A stretch of DNA of 64,000 nt from Legionella sp. (GTDB lineage: Bacteria; Pseudomonadota; Gammaproteobacteria; Legionellales; Legionellaceae): contig PEQK01000009.1 in assembly GCA_002786165.1 (NCBI GenBank), positions 1 to 64,000 on the forward strand, read 5' to 3'. Under the pieces are notes generated by a model. It saw only the letters and a program-made list of their open reading frames with translations. It was not told the DNA's origin and searched no databases. Shown here in pieces: positions 55,120-64,000 of the stretch. Positions within the stretch are counted from its first letter, which is position 1; every line of letters begins with the position of its first letter. The translations under genes were made by a program, and so were the position numbers.

Positions 55120-57252
55120 TTATTTTTTACTAAGTGTTGTGGCGTCAGATAATAGTATTTGATTAAAAACAGTATCAGTATCAGGAGCCGCTTCATTTTG
55201 TTCTTCAAACATACTTGTATGACGTAGATTTTGCGTGCTAATCGCAATATTGGGAATGTTAGATTGAGCTGTCGGCTTGATGTGATCCTGCAAGTTTGAT
55301 ATTTCAGACTTACGTAACATGGTTTGACGAGTTTCTTCGCGTTGTTTATTAATATCTGAGACGATTTGTTCGCGTTGTGTCGCCAATTGAACTTGTTTTA
55401 ATGTGGTTTGTGTTGTAGTTGCTCCCAGAGAATCGATTATGTTATCCAGGTTATCTTCTTCTGTTTGAAGATTAACTCGAGTAATCTCTTGGTTTGTAGG
55501 ATTTTGAGGCAAAGCGGCTCGTTCCATTTCTTGCGCTCTTGCTCTATCTAAATTAGCTCTAGCAGCTAAAACACTATCTGCTGCATTTAAAGCCTCCATT
55601 CTGGCCATCAAAGCATTTTTTTCAGCAGCGATGTCTTCTCGTTGTGATGCATAGCCCTCTAGCTTTTTTCTTCTATAATAAGCAGCTTCTGCCGCGCTAG
55701 CGCGTCTTTCTGCTTCATTAGCGCGCTCCTCAGCGTCCTCTACGTCCCTTTCTAATTGTGACATTTTATTTCGTTGTTCAAGTCTTATGAGGCTTCCTGC
55801 TCCTGCAGTGCTGGAAGCAACAACCGCCCCAAGCGCCACGGCACCCAATATGATGCCTGTTGTCGCAATTGCGTCAGCTGTTGCCGCAGTAACTCCAAAA
55901 GCTAAAACAAGTGGCAAAGATGCGTAAGGCGCAAATGCTGTTAATCCAATGAACGCCACAACCATGACGCTTATACCAAAGGTTGTCCATGGGTTGGCTT
56001 TACACCATTTTAGAGCCACTTTGCCTGTCTCTCGCCAATTCCGTATAGCGCTAAAAATATTTTTCAAGAAGCGAACAATTGTATTTTCATCTAGTTTTTC
56101 TCTTAGAGCTTTTAAATGATTTTTCAAAGATCTAAATTGTGTCATCATCTCTTCTGCTAACCTATGTGCACTTTCTGTATCAAAGTGTTCATTAATGTTT
56201 TGCTTTAATTTTTTATCTTTTACCAATGCTGCTTCGAGTTCGGTAAAGCTTTTTTCAAGAGCGGCTAAAGTGCTTTTAAGTTCGTAAGTGTTTTGAATAA
56301 TAGATCTTTGATCTATGAATCTTTTTTTCCATTCAAGCAGATCTTTTTGAATAAAAATGTACCAAGAAAAATCTTCTTCTGTGACAATATTATCAATTAG
56401 AATAGATAAACCAACGATAGCAGTTTCCACGAGTTTTTTGTTTTGATCATAATTGGATTGACTAACAAATGAGGATTTAAAAACTCCTCGACGGGATAAT
56501 ATTCCCATAATTTGTTGAACTTCATTGTATTTAGGCGGATTTGTGGGGACAGCGATACGATGACCTATATCATCAATAAGAGGTTTAATAGAAGTTGCAA
56601 ATTCGTTTTTTATGTCGCCAGGCTCAAAAAAATGAGTGTCTACATAACTCAGAAAATCTATTTCGTGTTTTATTTTATCTTTATTCCATCGTAACCAACG
56701 TTTAAAGGTTAGGGCACGTTCTTTTTCTTGTTCATTATCATTTTGACAAATAACGCCCTCATTAGCTTTTCGCATCATAGCAATCATATTTTTTTTGATT
56801 TCTGATAATAATCCTGGAACTGTAATTTTGTCTCTGGCTCCAAATTGATGAGCTAATAACTCCGCTTCTTCTTTGGAAATTTTTGTGCTATCAGTGTTAC
56901 CGTCAAGAATATCTTGGATAAGCAAATACCATGTCTCTTGACGTGCTTGCACTAATGTAGCGATTGCTTGCCGAGCTTCCTCTTGTAAAGTGGCAACATT
57001 GGTATCGTTTAAGTCACATTCTATTTCTTCTTCATAGATATCAGTTTTGGTGGTTAATTCTGTAAATTTCTCTTCTTTAGCAATAAATTTTTTTTCATTT
57101 TTTTCTGCGACCACAATACGATTTCTATTATCTTCCTCTTGAAATCCGAGGTTTTCTGCTGCCTGAATAGCTGCTACGATAAAAATGCGTAAGTTGTTGT
57201 AGCATTTGTAATAATGCTCTAAAAACACTTCATCTTTATCTATTGATCTCAT
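55120..57252 (-). CDS. Large coiled-coil protein with central membrane segment; candidate effector
   Basis: A 710-residue protein I do not recognise. Residues 1-410 are helical and charged. Hydrophobic residues about 422-482 form two to three membrane helices, Ala- and Gly-rich at the end (GIILGAVALGAVVASSTAGAG). Residues about 490-680 are a coiled coil (LERDVEDAEERANEAERRASAAEAAYYRRKK shape) rich in Glu, Arg and Ala. There is no signal peptide. It is transcribed divergently from the three-gene operon, with only 87 bp between. The layout resembles Legionella effectors that tether vesicles, but function is inference. Confidence 0.6.
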   Translation of the reverse strand: MRSIDKDEVFLEHYYKCYNNLRIFIVAAIQAAENLGFQEEDNRNRIVVAEKNEKKFIAKEEKFTELTTKTDIYEEEIECDLNDTNVATLQEEARQAIATLVQARQETWYLLIQDILDGNTDSTKISKEEAELLAHQFGARDKITVPGLLSEIKKNMIAMMRKANEGVICQNDNEQEKERALTFKRWLRWNKDKIKHEIDFLSYVDTHFFEPGDIKNEFATSIKPLIDDIGHRIAVPTNPPKYNEVQQIMGILSRRGVFKSSFVSQSNYDQNKKLVETAIVGLSILIDNIVTEEDFSWYIFIQKDLLEWKKRFIDQRSIIQNTYELKSTLAALEKSFTELEAALVKDKKLKQNINEHFDTESAHRLAEEMMTQFRSLKNHLKALREKLDENTIVRFLKNIFSAIRNWRETGKVALKWCKANPWTTFGISVMVVAFIGLTAFAPYASLPLVLAFGVTAATADAIATTGIILGAVALGAVVASSTAGAGSLIRLEQRNKMSQLERDVEDAEERANEAERRASAAEAAYYRRKKLEGYASQREDIAAEKNALMARMEALNAADSVLAARANLDRARAQEMERAALPQNPTNQEITRVNLQTEEDNLDNIIDSLGATTTQTTLKQVQLATQREQIVSDINKQREETRQTMLRKSEISNLQDHIKPTAQSNIPNIAISTQNLRHTSMFEEQNEAAPDTDTVFNQILLSDATTLSKK

Positions 57253-57339
57253 AATTAATCTATCCTAAAATGCGAACCAAAATATGGACATAATTAAACC
57301 ATATTCTCTTAGGCAATTTCAATACATGGCGGGTATAAA

Positions 57340-59100
57340 ATGAAGTCTGGCAATGAAGTATTTATTCTTTCGGAAAAGCTTGGCATTTTACATGAACATT
57401 GCCGTGAAGCTTTTCAAGAGGAGAGCCATGATCGGTTTTATGATTTGCTTCATAACTACCAACAACTTATTCGCGACGAAATTGAACGATGTCTTGGGAC
57501 CTCGAATCATATAAAAATATTTTCACCTCACGAAAACAGACTGTATCCGTCTACCTTCATTTATTTCAGAAAAGAGATACTATGGCATACTATAGAGTTC
57601 TCTATATTTTTAAGCTTATCTCAAGTTACCATTGTTCCAAGAGAAGATAATGGGTTTTTATACCCTTCAGAACTTGCTGTTATGTTTACTGAGCTTTTAG
57701 ATGCTTCCCTATTAAAGCAATGCGTATTATCCGATGTCATGCTGGCAGAAGCGATACAAAGGCGAGAAACCACGACAGACAGTGTTAATCAATTCAATCA
57801 TTTGGCGGAAAAATCAGCATATAAGTGGCGAGTTGTTTTATCTGCGCTGGGTGATTTGGATAAAGAACAAGAACTAACTGATACACAATATTTGCATCAC
57901 TTGCCTGATATTTTGCGCGTTTATTTAACCAATCAGTCTGAGTACTTTTCTATAGAAAATATAAGAGCGCTTGTTTCTCCTACAGAATCTCCTCTAACTG
58001 GTGTTAAAAAACAAGCTTCCAATCTATTAAACACATCATTACAAATGACTCAGGTTTTCGAAATACAGAATTCTTTATTAGTACCTTATCAAGAAGACCG
58101 TATATGTATTGATTACTTTTCTGAAAGCAGTGCTTTATCCGAAGAGTGTCATGAAGAAATGATGGTTTGGCTTATCTTATTAAGCTCCGAGGTGTTATTA
58201 CACCAAAAAATTGATACCAGTTTTAATGAAAATTCTATTTCTAGAGTGAGAACACAACAATCACGTCATATTATGCAACAGTTGGGTTATGTTATGAGGC
58301 TAGACTCGGAAGAATTATTGCAACAAAACATCGAAACGAGTCTTGAAATCGACATGAGTGCAGATGCATCCTCTATTAGAGAGTGGAGATTGCAACAATT
58401 AGACTATCTTGTAAGGCGCGTGGCCAATTTGCTCGCTCTGTTTTCGGCAAGAAATAATCAACTAGAAGTGGAAATAGAACGAAAGCTATCGAATGTTGAA
58501 GAGCATGTGAATATTGTGACAAATGCCGTGGAAAAATTATATTCCTTTACCGAAGATGCTAGAAAATGGACCATGCAGTTAATGATTAAGCCTGAAACAT
58601 GTGATTCGAGGTCTGCACATTTCGAATTTGAGTCGTCCATGATGGTGTCTACCACGCGAGAAGAAGTGCCTGAAGAACGTTTGATTGTTTTAACATCAAG
58701 GCCTGAAGCTCCTGGATACTCACAATCCCTTTCTCTTTTTAGAATAACGGATCAAGCTTACGAAGAGTCCCCTCAGCAAAAGCTCAAAAACCTACAAGAA
58801 AAACTTCGTCAGTTATTCCGAGATTGCCAAGCTGAAAGAGTTTATTTAAAAGAGTTGTTATACGTGCGCTTTAATCAAGAAAGTGGATTGGATTTATGCG
58901 AAAAAATAGGTAAAGAACAAAGTGCAGATTTTCAAAGAACAAAAAATGACTTTGAGTTGGCTATTGGCGAATGGCAAGTATGGCAAAAGACTATGTTTGG
59001 CTATATGGCAGAATTCGAAAGAGACATATTTGAAAAAAATGAAAAAATGACAGATTCAAATTTAGGAGGACCCCATGCAGGCAAAGAATTCAGGAAGTGA
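57340..59100 (+). CDS. Hypothetical protein, 586 aa, first gene of the accessory operon
   Basis: A hydrophilic, mostly helical protein with no membrane segments and no known motif that I can see. Leu-rich stretches near residues 330-410 (DYLVRRVANLLALFSARNNQLEVEIERKL) suggest coiled coils. The C-terminal third is charged. The start ATG 57340 has GGCGGG seven bases upstream. Its end overlaps the next gene by 26 bases, so the two are coupled. It is likely made with the next two proteins for a shared task, possibly as secreted factors. Confidence 0.6.
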   Translation: MKSGNEVFILSEKLGILHEHCREAFQEESHDRFYDLLHNYQQLIRDEIERCLGTSNHIKIFSPHENRLYPSTFIYFRKEILWHTIEFSIFLSLSQVTIVPREDNGFLYPSELAVMFTELLDASLLKQCVLSDVMLAEAIQRRETTTDSVNQFNHLAEKSAYKWRVVLSALGDLDKEQELTDTQYLHHLPDILRVYLTNQSEYFSIENIRALVSPTESPLTGVKKQASNLLNTSLQMTQVFEIQNSLLVPYQEDRICIDYFSESSALSEECHEEMMVWLILLSSEVLLHQKIDTSFNENSISRVRTQQSRHIMQQLGYVMRLDSEELLQQNIETSLEIDMSADASSIREWRLQQLDYLVRRVANLLALFSARNNQLEVEIERKLSNVEEHVNIVTNAVEKLYSFTEDARKWTMQLMIKPETCDSRSAHFEFESSMMVSTTREEVPEERLIVLTSRPEAPGYSQSLSLFRITDQAYEESPQQKLKNLQEKLRQLFRDCQAERVYLKELLYVRFNQESGLDLCEKIGKEQSADFQRTKNDFELAIGEWQVWQKTMFGYMAEFERDIFEKNEKMTDSNLGGPHAGKEFRK

Positions 59101-60100
59101 GCGAATAAAGAAAACTGCTGAGTATCAAGCTAGGTTAAATCAAGTTAATACGCAGCAGAAAAGTAATGCAAGTCGTCTTGCTAACACTGGTGGACCTAAC
59201 GGCCACTCTATCTCAGAAAATTTGAATGTGATCATGACAAGTCAAAGACGAGAAGAAAGGCAAAGAGAATCATTAGGAAACGCCTTCCAGTCTTTTTTTT
59301 CTTCTACAAAGAATACCTTGAACAAAACTACCGGGGACCGTCCAACTTTAGAAGGTAAATATGCGCGTACTTTGCAAGGATTTGCGAAAACTGCTAATAA
59401 CAATAATGCAAAGGTAGAGATCCATCCTGAGGGTTATCAGCATGTATTACTAACAAATCCCCCTAATCCTAATGCCTCATTGCCAGTGGGATATTACTTG
59501 TATCGAGTTTCTCAAGGAGGCGTGGATCAAATTCATCTTCTTATCTCGCATCCAGATAATATTGGCATAGAAGGCCCGATTAATCTAAGCAGCGTTGCAC
59601 CTGCACGAATTCGCCCTATATTAAACGTATTACCATGGCCGCCATCACATGTTTCATCCAAAGATATCACACCATTAAATAAAACATTAGAGCGATGGAT
59701 TACCTCCATATCACAATATAATAAAACCTCCATATATTTGAATGATATTTTTTGGCGAGATGACATGACGGAGTCGTTTAGCCACTTTTTATCTATAGAA
59801 GCAAGGAAGCCTCAGACGATATCGGGTCGTGAGAGACGTTCGTTAAATACAGAAAATGGCATGTGGGCAAATGTAGTTTCATCTACAGGTAATGGACTTG
59901 CTTGGATGTGGTATTGGGGCTCTCCACCAAGGCAGTATGGACATAATACAGTGATCAATCAAACTGCTGCTGAACGACAACAGAGAAGCAGGGATGCGGA
60001 AATTGTGCCAATTATTAGTCATATTGCTAATCGATATATTCAAGAGAATCTTGATGAAATCGAGGAAACAGCAAGAGAATTTAGCGCAATGAGGTCGTGA
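59075..60100 (+). CDS. Hypothetical protein, 341 aa, second gene of the accessory operon
   Basis: A polar N-terminal 100 residues, rich in Arg, Gln and Asn, is followed by a more ordered part: HPEGYQHVLLTNPPNPNASLPVGYYLYRVSQGGVDQIHLLISH, which alternates strands and turns. No known domain is recognised, and there is no signal peptide or membrane helix. GGAGGA lies just before the ATG, inside the previous gene. The stop overlaps the third gene's start. Confidence 0.6.
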   Translation: MQAKNSGSERIKKTAEYQARLNQVNTQQKSNASRLANTGGPNGHSISENLNVIMTSQRREERQRESLGNAFQSFFSSTKNTLNKTTGDRPTLEGKYARTLQGFAKTANNNNAKVEIHPEGYQHVLLTNPPNPNASLPVGYYLYRVSQGGVDQIHLLISHPDNIGIEGPINLSSVAPARIRPILNVLPWPPSHVSSKDITPLNKTLERWITSISQYNKTSIYLNDIFWRDDMTESFSHFLSIEARKPQTISGRERRSLNTENGMWANVVSSTGNGLAWMWYWGSPPRQYGHNTVINQTAAERQQRSRDAEIVPIISHIANRYIQENLDEIEETAREFSAMRS

Positions 60101-62673
60101 TGATTAATTATTCCGAGATTTATACTTATTTTTCTGATAAAAAATCTAAATCATTAGAGCACGTATTTAGTGTTTTCTTGCATCAGAAATCTTTTTCCGG
60201 TAATGAAGCCACATTGCTGGCTGAGTTTGAAAGTTTTTCGGTTATCCCAGAGGATGAAAAATCCACTGCATGGGATATTTTGTTGCGAAAGACAAAAGAC
60301 ACACAAGGCCTGCCTGTTGTTGCTTATGCACTATCAGGAGATATCTCTTTGGCTCGCTTCAATTGGTTGCTAGGACATTTAGGCGCACTTATTGGCTCCT
60401 ACAAAGGGTTGTCTTTTTCATTGACTTCAATTGCAGCAACATTTGGTCATGTTGAGCGGTTAGATGCATTAATGAGTGCTGGCTATCAACCATCCGCAAC
60501 AGAGTTAAAAGAGGGGTTGTTTTATGCAACCTATTTTGGGCATCAATCTATGGTCGAGTTTATTTTTAATAAACTAGCTATCCCATTTAATACTTTAAGA
60601 GATTCAGATAACAACACGCCTTTACATGTAGCCGTTAGGGGCCGTAATGTGGCAATGATAGATTTTGTAGCGCCACGTGATACAACACAGTTAATATTTA
60701 ACAATCACTTAGGATATCGTCCTCTTGATATAGCCATTTTCTTGGGTGAAAAATGTTTGCTTGATAAATTGATTGATATTCATCAAATTTGTGCTGTTGA
60801 GATAGATTATGCTTTGGTATTACAAGCACTATCAAAAAGTGTTGTTTTTTCAGAAGAACATATCATTCTTCTAAGTAAATTTTCTCCCAAATATAATCAA
60901 AATATAACCCTTATGACATCTTTAATACGTGATGCAATACCTGTTGGAAATGTCAATTTTATTCGAGAACTATTACATGACCTACCCTTAGATTATGATT
61001 TTTCAGACCTGGTAAGTTATGCAAAAACTCAAGTACACCAACCTGTTATTTTCTTACTTGGGGAAGAGTCATTATTTAGAACCTGGGCTTTAGCTTTAAA
61101 AAATAACTTATTTGAACGCTATAAAGCCTATGTTGACCGTAAACCCAATCAATTATTGTCATTGGCTCAAGAGGATGGCTATACCTCTGCTTACCCAAGG
61201 GCAAACATTACTGGGGCTGGGACTGCGGATAAAAAGAAAACTTGCCAAGATATGCTAGAAAAGTTTTTTCAAGATCGGGCGGTTCAGAAAGTATTGAAAG
61301 AAAAGTACCATTCATTTGCTAATGTTCCAGCTCAACGTGAAAACTACTCTAGACAAATTGTTTTACCCCGGCAAGCATTGTCGAAAACCGTAACAAATCG
61401 TAACTCTCATGCGTTTAAAACATGCTTATTACAAGCCATGCAACTTAATGAACATTATTTATCTCTAAATCAGGATGATACACAATTCGACATCCATGAA
61501 CATGAAAAAGGGACCCCGGTATCAAGCAATATAGATGATTTAACGGATATTTCAGAAATGCCATCTCCTAATGATTATCAATTAGAACCACAAATTACAT
61601 ATACCCCAAAAGTGCGTTTATTTATTGATACATTTGCGGACCAGTTTGATAAGACTTATCGATTTTATATGTGTTTGAGCACGGGCGAAATATTAAAAAA
61701 GCCTGATGCGACTGATCAGCTTGCGGAGATTGCTAAAAAAGCGGCAGGTATTTTACCTAATGTGAGTGTGTCCGCAGGCGCTCTTGGAATACCACTGCCT
61801 TTATCAATTGAGTTCCCATCCAGTGTTGCTGTTGTTGCGGTGATTGATGTGTGTATGTATCTACGTCAGCAACATCTCCAGTCAAGAGCCAAACGTATTG
61901 GACGTTTTTTTGCTGGTACAACATTACGTGATCGTACTGAAATTATTTATGATTGTGCTGAATCAATGGCCAAACAATTTTATGACCAAATTGAAAAACT
62001 TGATAATATGCAAGGCGGGATCCCATATTTTGCAGAAATAGCTGTAGTAAGGTTGTTTGAGTATATGGTTAAATGTGATGAAAATGTGCAAAGCAGTGGT
62101 CGTTCTCGGTTACTGACATTTTTTCGCAAATTGATGAGTACCCTTGTCGATGTTGGACCAGAACCTGAAATTCTTCAAAAACCTCTCTCACGAGTTGCGG
62201 GAGATGCTCTTTCCGTTCAACAACATTTGGTTTTTTACAAAAATGATGCAGAAGAGCATCCACTTTTATTGGACGAGACATACAGAGATCCAACACGCCA
62301 CGATCCAATTAAGCAATGGACTGCGAAAGGGATCTTTGAACACACTGGTATCTGGGCTGAAGATGGTAGAACTTATTGCGGTAGAAATCAAAATGTTGAG
62401 AAATATGGATATGTTTATTCAACTGTTGAGGATGCAAAAAATAGAAAAATGGCTGTATGTGAGAAAACATCCTGGGTAAATGTGGTACCCAAAATAAGTA
62501 CCGATCCGCAAGAAGGGAGTTCTCCAGGGATTACTCGTACCGGTACAGAAACAAGAAGAAGCGCTTGGGTTTATTATAATTTTCTTGGATTGGGAAAGGG
62601 TGGTACATCTTCTCAATCGAACTCAACAAGTAGTAATACAGCAAATCAAGGGAGTTTTTCAGCTAAAGTATAA
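60100..62673 (+). CDS. Ankyrin-repeat protein, 857 aa, third gene of the accessory operon
   Basis: A large protein with three to five ankyrin repeats in residues about 105-270 (for example NNTPLHVAVRGRNVAMIDFVAPRDTTQLIFNNHLGYRPLDIAIFLGEKCLLDKLIDI). The middle and C-terminal parts have no family I recognise. A hydrophobic stretch AGILPNVSVSAGALGIPLPLSIEFPSSVAVVAVIDVCMYL (about residues 550-590) may touch membrane. The tail is Ser/Asn rich. The start is ATG 60100 with GAGG upstream and shares a base with the previous stop; GTG 60097 is an alternative. No CaaX box is present (ends SFSAKV). Confidence 0.7.
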   Translation: MINYSEIYTYFSDKKSKSLEHVFSVFLHQKSFSGNEATLLAEFESFSVIPEDEKSTAWDILLRKTKDTQGLPVVAYALSGDISLARFNWLLGHLGALIGSYKGLSFSLTSIAATFGHVERLDALMSAGYQPSATELKEGLFYATYFGHQSMVEFIFNKLAIPFNTLRDSDNNTPLHVAVRGRNVAMIDFVAPRDTTQLIFNNHLGYRPLDIAIFLGEKCLLDKLIDIHQICAVEIDYALVLQALSKSVVFSEEHIILLSKFSPKYNQNITLMTSLIRDAIPVGNVNFIRELLHDLPLDYDFSDLVSYAKTQVHQPVIFLLGEESLFRTWALALKNNLFERYKAYVDRKPNQLLSLAQEDGYTSAYPRANITGAGTADKKKTCQDMLEKFFQDRAVQKVLKEKYHSFANVPAQRENYSRQIVLPRQALSKTVTNRNSHAFKTCLLQAMQLNEHYLSLNQDDTQFDIHEHEKGTPVSSNIDDLTDISEMPSPNDYQLEPQITYTPKVRLFIDTFADQFDKTYRFYMCLSTGEILKKPDATDQLAEIAKKAAGILPNVSVSAGALGIPLPLSIEFPSSVAVVAVIDVCMYLRQQHLQSRAKRIGRFFAGTTLRDRTEIIYDCAESMAKQFYDQIEKLDNMQGGIPYFAEIAVVRLFEYMVKCDENVQSSGRSRLLTFFRKLMSTLVDVGPEPEILQKPLSRVAGDALSVQQHLVFYKNDAEEHPLLLDETYRDPTRHDPIKQWTAKGIFEHTGIWAEDGRTYCGRNQNVEKYGYVYSTVEDAKNRKMAVCEKTSWVNVVPKISTDPQEGSSPGITRTGTETRRSAWVYYNFLGLGKGGTSSQSNSTSSNTANQGSFSAKV

Positions 62674-63006
62674 CTGTTCAAGAATATATACATTAGGCAA
62701 AGGGTATATTCGTCCGTCACTGCCTCCCATCCTCACCCTTCGGGCGCACTTCGTGCGTCCTTGCGCTCTTCGCTTCGTATTTAGTCGAACCTCCGACCCT
62801 TTGGTTCGTAGCCAAATTGATCAAGAATAAACATCAATAAAATCAGTAACTTGCGATGTAACGAATTGGCGAATTACTGCCTAGAACTGCCTGAAACAAC
62901 TGAGAGACTATTACAGTTTGTTACAAATATGCTACATGGGGATTTTATGTAAAATACCTATTAAGAGTTATTAGATGTATAATCTTTGGCAATCTTTATG
63001 TGTATT
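62674..63006. other. Intergenic region with an inverted copy of the dispersed repeat
   Basis: About 330 bp without a gene. TGCCTCCCATCCTCACCCTTCGGG (62721-62744) is the reverse of the GCCC-GGGCGGATGGGGAGG part of the repeats at 48386 and 38145. The stem CGCAC/GTGCG follows near 62746-62757. The remainder shows nothing I can name. Confidence 0.5.
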
Positions 63007-63036
63007 TTGCATATTTGAGAGGGAATGGGTTATAAT
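63007..63036 (+). promoter_or_regulatory. Promoter of the putative AbiF-associated RNA
   Basis: TTGCAT (63007-63012), 18 bases, then a perfect TATAAT (63031-63036). Transcription would begin near 63042-63045, directly at the structured RNA and not at a protein start. Confidence 0.6.
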
Positions 63037-63041
63037 ATGGT

Positions 63042-63095
63042 TAACCAAGCCCGTCACGCCTCTCAACGATGCGCACCACGACGGGTTATTTTTTT
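63042..63095 (+). ncRNA. Putative AbiF-associated non-coding RNA with built-in terminator
   Basis: From about 63042 the transcript reads AACCAAGCCCGTCACGCC, then TCTCAACGATGCGCACC, then ACGACGGG and TTATTTTTTT. CCCGTC (63050-63055) pairs with GACGGG (63080-63085). A short CGC/GCG helix lies inside, leaving CTCTCAACGAT as a loop. The T-rich tail runs right up to the abi start codon. AbiF-family toxins (Abi_2) are known to be paired with a small RNA antitoxin encoded just upstream, and this has the right place, size and form. Identity as that RNA is inference from context. Confidence 0.6.
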
Positions 63096-63367
63096 ATGGC
63101 TAGCAAGAAATATACAAAACCTGCGCTTACAATTCATCAACAAATCGAGTTTTTAATTTCTCAGGGCTTACTTATCGATGATAGAAATTTCGCCGCCCAA
63201 TCTTTGAGCATGGAAAGTTACTATCGATTTTCATCCTATGTCAATTTAAAATAAATGCTACATTTGATCAAATTTGGCAATTGTATCAATTTGATAGGGA
63301 GCTGAGACTACTTGTAATAAGTGCGATTGAAAAAATAGAAGTAGCATTTCGAGCAGCATTAACCTGA
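63096..63367 (+). pseudogene. Broken abiF/abiD (Abi_2 family) toxin gene
   Basis: The ATG at 63096 follows the T-run with no ribosome-binding sequence. The first 52 residues (KPALTIHQQIEFLISQGLLIDD ... ESYYRFSSYVNLK) match the N-terminus of Abi_2 proteins. The frame then stops at 63252. In another frame KINATFDQIWQLYQFDRELRLLVISAIEKIEVAFRAAL continues the family up to a stop at 63365. Compared with the usual order, the segment between SSY and TFDQIW is shortened and the C-terminal two-thirds, including the second HEPN-type catalytic site, is gone. The toxin is dead, although its RNA gene looks intact. Confidence 0.8.
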
Positions 63368-63378
63368 CTTTAGAAATA

Positions 63379-64000
63379 TTACCAACCTTTTGGTTTATGA
63401 ATATCTGTTTTGGGAATTTGATTTGGAAGCTGTGATTTTTCTAGAATATGCGTGCGGATATGTTTAATAAAATCTGCATGTTGTGATAATTCGCGAGAGG
63501 GTTTTCTTTTGCTATTTGTGTTTGGAAAAATTAGTCCAATCATTTTGTTATTTTGATTTTTCACTAGCCTTAAGGATTCTGATAAATCACTATCATTCGA
63601 AACGATGACAGCACAATCATATTCATTTTGCCAGGCATCATTTAAGACGTGCAATGCAAGATTTACGTCCGAGCCTTTTTCTTCAGTCTTATATACTTTG
63701 ATAAAATCGGGTGGGGGATTTACTACTTTGGCATTGATTGTATGAGTCAGGTAATGTCCATAATAAATCTCGAGCTCTGGAATAGCTTTAGCAATCGCTT
63801 GTAAATAATACTTTTGCCTCAAGCGCGAGTCATTATTTCCCTCTCTACTCGAAATATGAGCAGTATAATATTTTATTTTTTGAATTTGATGAGATGAATC
63901 TAGCAAATTAGAGAATAGTGCTTTTAAATCAAGCCATTTAAAAGGGGATTTTTTTAAACATCCATAGTACAAATTAAATCCATCTACGTATACAACAGTC
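63379..64000 (-). CDS. NYN-domain (PIN-like) nuclease, 5' end outside the window
   Basis: The frame is open to the right edge. Visible residues begin TVVYVDGFNLYYG, the first strand and metal-binding Asp of NYN/LabA-type domains. Later marks are EEKGSDVNLALHVLNDAW and CAVIVSNDSDLSESLRLV, which supply further acidic metal ligands. NYN proteins are predicted RNases. The extra C-terminal piece (KRKPSRELSQHADFIKHI) is typical of the DUF88 group. Its codon use matches neighbouring accessory genes. It converges on the broken abi gene, and both may be parts of a defence or toxin locus. Confidence 0.85.
   Translation of the reverse strand, partial: TVVYVDGFNLYYGCLKKSPFKWLDLKALFSNLLDSSHQIQKIKYYTAHISSREGNNDSRLRQKYYLQAIAKAIPELEIYYGHYLTHTINAKVVNPPPDFIKVYKTEEKGSDVNLALHVLNDAWQNEYDCAVIVSNDSDLSESLRLVKNQNNKMIGLIFPNTNSKRKPSRELSQHADFIKHIRTHILEKSQLPNQIPKTDIHKPKGW

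Noticed and set aside
60100..62673. CaaX box sought in the other accessory proteins
   Set aside because: The ends SAKV, SAMRS, EFRK, LSKK, NKL and RQE have no Cys at position -4; only the two reported proteins qualify.
62775..62815. tRNA-like piece (minus strand GGGTCGGAGGTTCGACT)
   Set aside because: Only a T-arm-like motif is visible, with no acceptor or anticodon stem, so neither a tRNA nor a clear attachment site can be supported.
62585..62830. 81-aa frame after the ankyrin gene
   Set aside because: It runs from the ankyrin tail through the inverted repeat and ends in non-coding sequence.

Overview
The window looks like a chromosome segment of an intracellular gammaproteobacterium of the Legionellales type (Legionella, Coxiella or Berkiella-like). 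I cannot name the genus. The core genes are typical gammaproteobacterial ones (rne/rluC, smrB/prmB, miaB, rluD-pgeF, clpB, tsaB, ycaR-like, rarA, ileS) in moderately AT-rich DNA. They are interspersed with large Sel1, ankyrin, coiled-coil and membrane proteins of the kind that serve as Dot/Icm type IV effectors. No secretion genes lie in the window, so effector status is inferred.

Layout. 0-2 kb is a decayed mobile zone: an IS transposase 3' end, a zinc-ribbon fragment, a mazEF-type toxin-antitoxin pair and a frameshifted integrase remnant. 2.2-5.8 kb holds an Smr-Sel1-ankyrin protein ending in a CaaX box and a membrane protein. 5.9-20.7 kb is metabolic: an indoleamine 2,3-dioxygenase homologue, a CapD/WbpM-type sugar dehydratase, tRNA-Leu(CAA), a PAS-receiver protein, purB-nadB-nadA, ppsA, a CPA2 antiporter, nadC and a MurG of Firmicutes-like sequence. 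21-31.5 kb holds clpB, sppA, nnrD and the run MFS-miaB-rluD-pgeF-htrA. 31.7-32.2 kb is a 111-bp tandem array made of two alternating hairpins. 32.2-52.3 kb holds smrB/prmB, asd, an ankyrin protein with a possible permuted cysteine-protease-like domain, rne/rluC, a HAD hydrolase, pgsA, three tRNAs (Gly, Cys, Leu), fdxA, a DinG/YoaA helicase, tsaB, a Trm112-like protein, rarA, ileS and nudC.

52.4-62.7 kb is an accessory island: a glycine-zipper protein, a small membrane protein, a protein with a degenerate Fic-like motif and a second C-terminal CaaX box, a 710-aa coiled-coil membrane protein, and a divergent three-gene operon of overlapping genes ending in an ankyrin protein. The right edge (63-64 kb) holds what looks like an AbiF-associated non-coding RNA with promoter and terminator, followed by a broken abiF, and a NYN-domain nuclease gene that runs off the window.

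The metabolic genes give all three de novo NAD genes (nadB, nadA, nadC) within 8.5 kb. The tryptophan dioxygenase homologue lies nearby. Several short palindromic repeats are dispersed between genes. The most notable points are the two unrelated accessory proteins that both end in eukaryote-type prenylation motifs, the AbiF RNA locus, and the double-hairpin array.
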